From JAPLST01 sp964397565 (GTDB lineage Bacteria > Auribacterota > UBA3054 > JAPLST01), in assembly GCA_964397565.1 (NCBI GenBank), contig CAYNJC010000062.1, positions 1 to 13,869 of the forward strand: a stretch of DNA of 13,869 nucleotides, in the 5' to 3' direction. Numbering within the stretch: position 1 is the stretch's first letter; each line of letters opens with the position of its first letter. The notes under the pieces are model-generated. The model was not told the origin of the DNA and ran no database searches. It was given only the letters and a program-made list of their open reading frames with translations. Positions 7,849-13,464 of the stretch are shown here, piece after piece. The position numbers were made by a program, and so were the translations under genes.

Positions 7849-8033
7849 CGCACATACCCTTGTTCATCGTGATATTGTAGCAACTCGCCCGTGAAAGAAC
7901 AATGGCAGAAACCGCCGTTTGGTGGGCAGGGCGGCACTGTGTGCAGCTCATGGTACTGTGGGTCGGTGGTGGCGGTGCACTCACGAACCCAGCAACAGTG
8001 CACAGTAGCGCTGCATGATCTGATCGAGGGCAA
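7845..8033 (-). other. Open frame of unknown status ending ATGA-coupled to the DUF362 gene
   Basis: A frame open from an ATG inside the glycosyltransferase end runs across the 132-bp gap and stops with TGA overlapping the DUF362 ATG. The part in the gap encodes a Cys/His/Pro-rich stretch (HTVPPCPPNGGFCHCSFTGE, then LLQYHDEQGYVR). The ATG inside the previous gene has no support and no Shine-Dalgarno sequence was found. The predicted DUF362 promoter lies inside it, which argues against it being an intact gene. It could be the end of a lost upstream gene, a small coupled peptide, or chance: an ATGA at a gene start has odds of about one in four. Confidence 0.2.
7874..7902 (-). promoter_or_regulatory. 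Predicted promoter of the DUF362/ATP-grasp operon
   Basis: Read on the minus strand, TTGTTC (7902-7897) and TACAAT (7879-7874) are 17 bp apart, and TGC precedes the -10 directly (extended -10). Transcription would start near 7867, leaving about 18 nt that hold the AAGGG ribosome site of the DUF362 gene. Confidence 0.5.
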
Positions 8034-9105
8034 AGCGTTGCTGTACGTCGTTCAGGGCCGCGGCAGCCATGGCACGGGCGCGCGGGCGGTCAGACAAGAG
8101 TTGCAGCATGGCGGCGGCCATCGCCGCCGGATCGTGCGGTGGCACCAGCAGGCCGGTGTGGCCATGGCGGATAATCTCGCGCGGGCCCCAAGGGCAGTCT
8201 GTGCTAATGACGGGCGTCGTGCAGGTCATTGCCTCAAGAATGACATTGGGAAATGCTTCCGTGTGCGAACTCAAGACGAACAGGTCGGCAGCGGCATAAT
8301 AGGGAAAAGGATTGGGCACCGCGCCGATAAAATCAACCTTGGTCTGTAACCCGAGTTGGTCACGCAGCCGCACCAGTTGCGCGCGCAACGCGCCATCGCC
8401 CAACACAATCAAATTACAGCGGCACTGCTGATTCAGCAGCGCCATGGCCTGCAACAGGGTGGGATAGTCCTTGAAGGCGGACAAGCCCGCACAGGTTACA
8501 GCCACATACCCGGTCGCGCGTCCCAACCATGGGTGGTTCACGGGAGCGGTCGCCTCCTGCTGGCACCGGCGTATGTTGATCGGGTTGTTTATCACCACGG
8601 TCTTGGCCAGCGGCACATGAAAAACGCGCGCCAAGTCTTGCCGCATTCCTTCAGACTGACAGATAACTGCCCGGCACGCACGCAGGCACAGCGGCAAGAG
8701 CAGCACGTGTGCCAGCCGGTTGATGCCACGCAAGATCTGTGCGTGGCACACACACTCGCGTGCGTACAGCCGAAAATGCCGCAGGCCTATCAGCGCCAAA
8801 ACGGTTTGAAACGTGACGCTCGACATGACCGATAGCACAGCATCGGGACGCAGGCGCAACAGCGTGGAGCGCAACCGCATGGCCGTGCGCACCACATTCC
8901 ACGGGCTGCGCCGCCCAAGGCCGATCACATGCACACCGGGATCAAGCTGAAAATGAGATTTATCCAAGGTGAACACAATTACCGTTACTCTCACACCGCA
9001 CCGCAGCAGTTCTGTCGCCGCGCTCTCCACAAAACGCTCGGCGCCGCCACAGCACATGGTGTTGATGACAATGGCAATGTGTTTTTGTTGCACGGCGGCC
9101 TTCAT
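7981..9105 (-). CDS. GT4-family (GT-B fold) glycosyltransferase
   Basis: This retaining glycosyltransferase transfers a sugar from a nucleotide donor to a glycan or lipid-linked acceptor at the cytoplasmic face. The 374-residue product begins with the GT4-type N-terminal loop MCCGGAERFV (17-26) and has the inter-domain segments VICQSEGM (147-154) and VINNPINI (171-178). The C-terminal donor-binding domain shows AGLSAFKDYPTLL (206-218), LIVLGDGALR (232-241), VDFIGAVPNPFPYYAAADLFVLSS (split over 257-280) and the E-x7-E motif from E283 to E291 (EAFPNVILE). The usual GR(L)...KG reads GLSAFKD here, a small deviation. The start is weakly supported by GGA 7 nt upstream. Its ATG overlaps the stop of an upstream open frame as ATGA. 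A 132-bp gap separates it from DUF362. Confidence 0.92.
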   Translation of the reverse strand: MKAAVQQKHIAIVINTMCCGGAERFVESAATELLRCGVRVTVIVFTLDKSHFQLDPGVHVIGLGRRSPWNVVRTAMRLRSTLLRLRPDAVLSVMSSVTFQTVLALIGLRHFRLYARECVCHAQILRGINRLAHVLLLPLCLRACRAVICQSEGMRQDLARVFHVPLAKTVVINNPINIRRCQQEATAPVNHPWLGRATGYVAVTCAGLSAFKDYPTLLQAMALLNQQCRCNLIVLGDGALRAQLVRLRDQLGLQTKVDFIGAVPNPFPYYAAADLFVLSSHTEAFPNVILEAMTCTTPVISTDCPWGPREIIRHGHTGLLVPPHDPAAMAAAMLQLLSDRPRARAMAAAALNDVQQRFALDQIMQRYCALLLGS

Positions 9106-9263
9106 CTGGAATCCGTGCCTGCGCGCCCGGTCATAGTACCGTTTGCGTCGGAAAACACTTCGAGGAGAAGAATGCGCATGCGGCGGTTGACCAGGTAAGG
9201 CAGACGCTGCCAGGATCGGGGTTCATCAGGTGCCTTTGCATGCCGCGCCGGCCGGCGCGGCAT
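9102..9263 (-). pseudogene. Possible remnant tail of a truncated gene, coupled to the glycosyltransferase
   Basis: The 120-bp gap between hepT and the glycosyltransferase contains a frame that stays open from an ATG inside hepT (9263) and stops with TGA overlapping the glycosyltransferase ATG. Its gap portion reads like protein: PRSWQRLPYLVNRRMRILLL, then EVFSDANGTMTGRAG. An internal ATG at 9179 gives a 25-residue version, but neither ATG has a Shine-Dalgarno sequence. One reading is that the toxin-antitoxin module replaced the 5' part of an older operon gene and left its last codons. Chance openness in GC-rich DNA is the alternative. Confidence 0.25.
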
Positions 9264-9663
9264 AGTTGACCAGCGTGGCGCAATAAGTAGTGAAGTCGTT
9301 CAAATGCTGCGTAAGAATGCTGTCCAGCACGGCGATGCGCAGCGATTGATAATCATGTACGGCGATGTTGCGAAACCCGACCATGTTCTGCATGGCGCGG
9401 GCAATTTCCGGAGAGATGACGTGACGGTCACGCAAGATGGCAAAGGCATCGCGCGCGTCTTGAGGAACTCCAAGACGCAAGGTGGCGATGATATGCATCG
9501 CAAGATCAATGCTCGCTTCGCAGGCACGCTGAAGATTGAGTACGACCGCGTCTTGAATCGTAAAGTTCTGCAAACGCGCTGGGTCGCCGCAATATTCCTC
9601 GCGCACACGCGCCAGGCAACGCTCCAGCACAGCAATTTTATTGGTAATCACATCATCGAGCAT
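9226..9663 (-). CDS. hepT: HepT-like toxin, HEPN-domain RNase
   Basis: HepT toxins are all-helical HEPN ribonucleases that are silenced when the partner nucleotidyltransferase adds AMP to a tyrosine of the active site. The 145-residue product has the defining Rx4HxY motif as RNIAVHDY: R98, H103 and Y105, with Y105 the expected modification site. The helix LNLQRACEASIDLAMHI (43-59) is typical of the family. GAGG lies 7 nt before the ATG, and the start overlaps the end of mntA by 11 bp, the usual antitoxin-first order with coupled translation. All motif residues are intact, so the toxin is probably functional. Two TGA codons in tandem (9228-9223) end it, and a perfect palindrome covers its last codons. 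Confidence 0.92.
   Translation of the reverse strand: MLDDVITNKIAVLERCLARVREEYCGDPARLQNFTIQDAVVLNLQRACEASIDLAMHIIATLRLGVPQDARDAFAILRDRHVISPEIARAMQNMVGFRNIAVHDYQSLRIAVLDSILTQHLNDFTTYCATLVNYAAPAGAACKGT
9240..9263 (-). repeat. Perfect GC-rich palindrome inside the end of hepT
   Basis: The arms TGCCGCGCCGG and CCGGCGCGGCA abut with no loop (9241-9262), and one more A-T pair extends them to 24 bp. It encodes YAAPAGAAC near the toxin C-terminus. No T run follows on either strand. It may form a hairpin in the mRNA end or simply reflect Ala/Gly/Pro codons in a GC-rich gene. Confidence 0.6.
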
Positions 9664-10057
9664 GGTAGGGCCTCAGGAAGGCGGTCAACGCGCCGTGGCG
9701 CCGTTCGTTGGCATAGGCATAGTCGCTCAACGCATACATCTCAAATTCATCAGTCCGGCGCAGATCATTGACCAGCAACCGCTGGCCATAGCCGACAATC
9801 TGCGCGCGCAAGACGGCTGTGGCTTGGGACGCATCCACCAAATCAACATCCCGACCGCAGCGGATGGCCAGTTCCTGCGCGGCGTTATACAGCGCCACGG
9901 GATCGCACGGCGCGGTCGGCACAAGCGCCAAATCCAAGTCGCTGTCCGGGCGCAACGCGCCGCGCGCAGCCGAGCCGTACAGGTAGACGACGGCCGGCTG
10001 GAACGGCGCGGTCAGCGTGCGCACATCGTCAATGTTCACTGGATACGGAGAGTGCAT
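9653..10057 (-). CDS. mntA: MntA-like antitoxin, minimal nucleotidyltransferase
   Basis: MntA proteins neutralise HepT by transferring AMP from ATP to its active-site tyrosine. The 134-residue product has the minimal nucleotidyltransferase signature GSx10DxD: G28-S29 and D40-L41-D42 within YGSAARGALRPDSDLDLAL, and a third acidic strand RDVDLVDAS supplying D72. The length is typical. ATG 10057 has no Shine-Dalgarno sequence. A TATAAT lies only 8 nt upstream of the ATG, so the transcript is probably leaderless or nearly so. It overlaps hepT by 11 bp. A perfect palindrome (10080-10100) covers the -35 region and could be an autoregulatory site, although the same element recurs 128 bp away. Confidence 0.92.
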   Translation of the reverse strand: MHSPYPVNIDDVRTLTAPFQPAVVYLYGSAARGALRPDSDLDLALVPTAPCDPVALYNAAQELAIRCGRDVDLVDASQATAVLRAQIVGYGQRLLVNDLRRTDEFEMYALSDYAYANERRHGALTAFLRPYHAR

Positions 10058-10065
10058 TGTGCATC

Positions 10066-10096
10066 ATTATACCAAATACATTATTGCGCCGCGCAA
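10066..10096 (-). promoter_or_regulatory. Predicted leaderless promoter of mntA-hepT
   Basis: On the minus strand a consensus TATAAT (10071-10066) is preceded by TGG (extended -10). The only -35 candidate is TTGCGC (10096-10091) with a long 19-bp spacer, lying in one arm of the palindrome 10080-10100. The gap from -10 to the antitoxin ATG is 8 nt, so transcription should start at or next to the start codon. Confidence 0.5.
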
Positions 10097-10123
10097 TAAT
10101 TTAGAAAGCGGCCGAGGGCCGCA
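10080..10123. repeat. Double-hairpin repeat element, copy 1
   Basis: The first half is a perfect palindrome, ATTATTGCGC-C-GCGCAATAAT (10080-10100). After a 4-nt linker (TTAG) come AAA and a second hairpin GCGGCC-GAG-GGCCGC (10108-10122), then A. Copy 2 at 10208 has the same architecture and spacing. The last 19 bases are identical in both copies, while the palindrome differs by paired substitutions. Confidence 0.75.
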
Positions 10124-10163
10124 TTGGGTGGCGCTGCCGATTGCGCTTGACCGCGCTCGTTCT

Positions 10164-10188
10164 TTTGTGATCTTTGTGCTCCTTTGTG
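10164..10188 (+). repeat. TTTGTG direct repeats, 9-10 bp period
   Basis: TTTGTG occurs at 10164, 10173 and 10183, each followed by two to four variable bases. It is one of four short tandem patches in this intergenic region. Confidence 0.5.
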
Positions 10189-10207
10189 GTTATTGATTCT
10201 GCGGTGA

Positions 10208-10251
10208 ATTCTCGCGCCGCGCGAGAATGTATAAAGCGGCCGAGGGCCGCA
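10208..10251. repeat. Double-hairpin repeat element, copy 2
   Basis: It has the same plan as copy 1: palindrome ATTCTCGCGC-C-GCGCGAGAAT (10208-10228), a 4-nt linker (GTAT), AAA and the hairpin GCGGCC-GAG-GGCCGC (10236-10250), then A. Four bases differ from copy 1 in the palindrome, and each left-arm change is matched by its right-arm partner, so base pairing is kept. This copy is not adjacent to a gene start, which argues against it being only an operator of the toxin-antitoxin pair. Confidence 0.75.
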
Positions 10252-10286
10252 ACAGGATAATCGGTGCGTCGGTGGAGCCGAGTTCA

Positions 10287-10303
10287 AGGTTTTAGGTTTA
10301 AGG
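10287..10303 (+). repeat. Heptamer repeat patch AGGTTTW
   Basis: AGGTTTT (10287-10293) and AGGTTTA (10294-10300) stand in tandem, followed by AGG. The period is 7 bp, as in the two other heptamer patches downstream. Confidence 0.35.
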
Positions 10304-10397
10304 CATCTGCGCTAAAGTCTCGCGTGCGCGACAATTTTAGGTGCAGCGTTTTTGCTTCTTCGTCTATTTCTTTTGCAACGAAACAAATTAGCGGACA

Positions 10398-10418
10398 TTG
10401 GATGTTGAATGTTGGATG
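10398..10418 (+). repeat. Heptamer repeat patch TTGRATG, three units
   Basis: TTGGATG, TTGAATG and TTGGATG stand in exact 7-bp register. The surrounding sequence is non-coding in both directions. Confidence 0.55.
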
Positions 10419-10478
10419 CTTGCTGCATCACCGGCTGAACTGGTTCCCGCGTTGCAGTGGTCCTCGGTTCCCCACCAA

Positions 10479-10513
10479 TTACTGATCACTGATTACTGAA
10501 CACCGATTATTGC
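10479..10513 (+). repeat. Heptamer repeat patch TYACTGA, five units
   Basis: TTACTGA, TCACTGA, TTACTGA, ACACCGA and a degenerate TTATTGC follow one another with a strict 7-bp period. The first three units differ by one base. Confidence 0.6.
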
Positions 10514-10551
10514 TTTTCCACCCTTCCCGCCTTGTCGCCGTAGCGGTGACA

Positions 10552-10569
10552 CCGCGCTTGGTTGCGCGG
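10552..10569. promoter_or_regulatory. Inverted repeat overlapping the -35 of the HExxH gene, operator candidate
   Basis: CCGCGC (10552-10557) and GCGCGG (10564-10569) are perfect inverted arms around 6 bp, and the right arm covers the -35 hexamer. The position suits a repressor or activator site. No regulator gene is present in the window, and GC-rich composition makes such a repeat easier by chance. Confidence 0.3.
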
Positions 10570-10590
10570 ATGGCATGAATATGCTATGAT
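10562..10590 (+). promoter_or_regulatory. Predicted promoter of the HExxH/TPR gene
   Basis: TTGCGC (10562-10567) and TATGAT (10585-10590) are 17 bp apart with TGC directly before the -10, nearly the same layout as the LamG promoter. The leader of about 60 nt contains a GCAAGC/GCTTGC hairpin (10610-10615/10621-10626) upstream of the ribosome site GGAG (10645-10648). Confidence 0.6.
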
Positions 10591-10657
10591 GATTCGCAAC
10601 AAAAAATCAGCAAGCGCTATGCTTGCCACCCGTTAATCCGCTTTGGAGACTTGCGCA

Positions 10658-13456
10658 ATGACTGTTTACTCCCGCTCACTCACAGTGATGGTGGCACTTA
10701 CGTGCGCCACGGTGTTGTCGGCCCAATGGATGCCCGAGTTTGATTGGGTGCCCAGCGGCGTCATCAATGTTGGCGACCGCGCCAGCGAGGCCGCCGCCGG
10801 GTACGAAAGTGTCGGCAGTCTGCGCCCGCTGTCGGCCGCCTTCTGCGACGCGGCGCCTGCGCCCGTCACCGGCCGCACGGTTCTTGGCAATGAGCAATTT
10901 GTCATCGAGCCGGCTTCATGGCGTGGTGGCCCGGCCCTGCAGACATTGGTGCTGGCCAAGCGCGTGCTTTCGACGGATCCGCCCGCCACCTTCACCGTGC
11001 TGGTCAACACCACGACCGCCGGTGTTTGGACCATTGCACCGTTGGCCGGCGCGCCGCGCCTCTATGACGCGCTGTTCGCCATCCCCACCTCGCTGTGGCT
11101 CAAGGCCGTGGCGCGCCACGAGCAGGTGCCGATCACGCTGGTCAGCGCGACACCGCATCTGTCGCTCGGCTATCGTTTCTTTGCGACACGCGATTGGGAT
11201 ATCCTCGGTGATGCAGCCGCAGGCGACGTGCGCCGCGCGCTGGCGGCGGCGACGGGCCCGACCAAAGACTATCTCGCCGGCCTGACGGCGGCGGCCGAGC
11301 ACGACTGGCCGAAGGCCGTGCAGTGCTTCACCCAGGTGGCCACGAATGCCGCGGATGAATGCGCGCGCCTGGCGCGCGTCGCCCTGCGGCGCGTGCGCGC
11401 ACAACGGGCGCTGGCAACCTTGTCCGCCACGCCCGCGTTGCAGACCTCCTCGAATTATTATGCCCTCGGCTTGTACGCCGGCGCCGTCGCCGCGTGGCCG
11501 GAAGCGTTGCAGGCCTTGCAGCAGGCTGTTGTGCTCGCACCGACCGATCCCGACGCCACGTATCGCCTGGCTGAGGCAATGGAGTATAATCGCATGCCCG
11601 TGGCAACCTTTGCGCCGCTGTTCGAGCGCGCCGGCATGCTGGCGCATCGCGCCGGCCGCAATGATGTCGATCTGCTCTTTGCCATTCACGCGCCGGCGCG
11701 CGCCGACATGTGCGGGCCGCTCACGCTTGAAGACATGCAGGCCATCCAGCACGACTGGCGCTATGTCGAGCAAATGGTCTACGGCGCCTCGCGCGGCGCC
11801 TATCGCATGTGCACCGAGTACCGCGTCACGCAGCCCGGTGACCCTGACTGGGTCATGCAAGCCGGCTGGATTTTCCTGCCACCCGATCGCACCGTGCCGG
11901 TGCCGGGCACGTTTGACTACAGCATCGGCTCGGCTAGCTACGGCAGCAGTCACGCCGGCGGCGCTGATTGCGGCGTCAACGGCGCGGGCGGCGCGCAGAT
12001 CGGCGCGCAGCGCTCGTGGGAAGTCTTCCTGCATGAGTGGAATCACGAATTTGACTGGACCTGCGGCGTTGGCGAGCAAGGCGTAGGCTATCCCACAACC
12101 CATGACAGCGACGGCTGCGGCAAGCAACCGATCGTCTCGATGGGCAGCGGCCACCGCTCTGCCATGTATTACTACATGAATCCCGCGCAGTATCGCCGCC
12201 AGGAACCCGCCGATCCAGTAGTCGGTGCAGCGGTCGTGAAAAACTGGGGCCTGCTCGAGGTCGTGCCCGCGCCACTGCCGCCGGACACCACGCCCGCCGC
12301 GCTCGAAGCCTGGCTCGTGCAGCAGAAGTATTTCACGCCGGATGCCATTGCGCAACTCAAGCGCGAATACGCCGACGCGCTGCAAAGCGCCCTGCGCGAC
12401 ATGACCAACCCGCCGACGATCATGTCTGAACAGATGCACCAGCCGAAACTGCTCTGGCCCGAATTCCTGCGCGCGGCATGGCACCGCATCAAACTTCTCG
12501 ACACCCTTGTCAGCAGCAACGAGACGGCCTACATTGCCGGCGAATTAGGCCCCCAAAAAGGGCTGGAGGCCGTCAGTAATTTTGTGAATCTGCTGCAGTT
12601 CATTCCGACCGCGCCTGAAAAAGGCGTCGCCTATGCGACAGCCGCGGTGTATTCGCCGACCCAGCAGGAAGTGCGGATTTGGTTGGGCTACAATGATTGC
12701 GCCGCGCTCTGGCTGAATGGCCGCCAAATTCATCGCGGCAATTATTATGCCTGCGCCAAGTGGGAGGATGCCAATCGCCCGTATATGCTGGCGAACAGCG
12801 GCGTGCTCAAGGCCGGCTGGAACACGTTTGTGGTGAAAACCGAGCGTGGCGGCGGTGATTGGGGCTTCAGCATGCACATCACCGATTTCGCCAATCGCCC
12901 CATTGCGCTCAGTGCTAGTTCGCCCAGTAGTCAAGGCGAAAGGCCGGTGCGCTACACGCCGCTGCCGGTCGGCCCGCGCTATGCCTGGAACGATGTGCGC
13001 GATGATTATCTCGAACGCCTGCCGCACCTCGGCGCGGTCGACTTGGTCAAGCTGACCGGGATCGCCGGCCTGAACGTGGCCAGCAATCTGTTTTTCGTGA
13101 CGTTGCCGGAGGGCATGGCGCCGCTGTCCGGTTCGCGCTATTGCAGCACGGCCGCACCCGACGACCGCACCTTCAATAATTTCCTGAATTGGGATTACGA
13201 GCACGCCGCCGCCTTACGCTACCAAGCCAATGGCGCACCGGCGGATCTGCTGCTTATCCGTCCGGAATATTTTGATGAATATCTGGCGCTGACGAAGACC
13301 GCGCCCGGCGCGCCCGCGCCGGCAGCATCGATCGTGGGCTACTGGCTGCTGCCCGCGCCAGACTATGCCACCGTGCCGAATCGCACGCCGCGCGTCGTGC
13401 TGGTCGTGGCCACGCAACTGCCCGACTATCCCAAGGACGATCTCGACGTGCTCTAG
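10658..13456 (+). CDS. Large secreted protein: TPR-like region, HEWNH zinc-protease motif, C-terminal jelly roll
   Basis: Start ATG 10658 follows GGAG by 9 nt and opens a signal peptide (MTVYSRSLTVMVALTCATVLSA, cleavage near residue 22); an in-frame TTG at 10643 lies before the ribosome site. The 932-residue product is exported. Residues about 200-310 form helix pairs of TPR type (DWPKAVQCFTQVA; WPEALQALQQAVVLAPTDPD). A metal-protease motif HExxH follows as H459-E-W-N-H463 in FLHEWNHEFDWTCG; possible third ligands are H482 and H499. Residues about 655-745 resemble the beta-sandwich often attached to secreted PVC-group proteins (VRIWLGYNDCAALWLNG ... LKAGWNTFVVKTE ... WGFSMHITDF). The function may be cleavage of an extracellular protein or glycoprotein; substrate and peptidase family are not recognised. 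The stop codon lies in a degenerate copy of the repeat array that follows. Confidence 0.85.
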   Translation: MTVYSRSLTVMVALTCATVLSAQWMPEFDWVPSGVINVGDRASEAAAGYESVGSLRPLSAAFCDAAPAPVTGRTVLGNEQFVIEPASWRGGPALQTLVLAKRVLSTDPPATFTVLVNTTTAGVWTIAPLAGAPRLYDALFAIPTSLWLKAVARHEQVPITLVSATPHLSLGYRFFATRDWDILGDAAAGDVRRALAAATGPTKDYLAGLTAAAEHDWPKAVQCFTQVATNAADECARLARVALRRVRAQRALATLSATPALQTSSNYYALGLYAGAVAAWPEALQALQQAVVLAPTDPDATYRLAEAMEYNRMPVATFAPLFERAGMLAHRAGRNDVDLLFAIHAPARADMCGPLTLEDMQAIQHDWRYVEQMVYGASRGAYRMCTEYRVTQPGDPDWVMQAGWIFLPPDRTVPVPGTFDYSIGSASYGSSHAGGADCGVNGAGGAQIGAQRSWEVFLHEWNHEFDWTCGVGEQGVGYPTTHDSDGCGKQPIVSMGSGHRSAMYYYMNPAQYRRQEPADPVVGAAVVKNWGLLEVVPAPLPPDTTPAALEAWLVQQKYFTPDAIAQLKREYADALQSALRDMTNPPTIMSEQMHQPKLLWPEFLRAAWHRIKLLDTLVSSNETAYIAGELGPQKGLEAVSNFVNLLQFIPTAPEKGVAYATAAVYSPTQQEVRIWLGYNDCAALWLNGRQIHRGNYYACAKWEDANRPYMLANSGVLKAGWNTFVVKTERGGGDWGFSMHITDFANRPIALSASSPSSQGERPVRYTPLPVGPRYAWNDVRDDYLERLPHLGAVDLVKLTGIAGLNVASNLFFVTLPEGMAPLSGSRYCSTAAPDDRTFNNFLNWDYEHAAALRYQANGAPADLLLIRPEYFDEYLALTKTAPGAPAPAASIVGYWLLPAPDYATVPNRTPRVVLVVATQLPDYPKDDLDVL

Positions 13457-13464
13457 CCGCAGGC

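Noticed and set aside
387..10066. Shared 14-mer TGCATTGTGCATCA at 387-400 and 10053-10066
   Set aside because: A 14-bp match in a window of this size is expected by chance at a rate of a few tenths, and the two contexts are otherwise unrelated.
10916..12484. Open frame of 522 codons antisense to the HExxH gene
   Set aside because: It is a shadow of GC-rich codon use. The plus-strand frame has a ribosome site, signal peptide and motifs, while the antisense frame has none of these.
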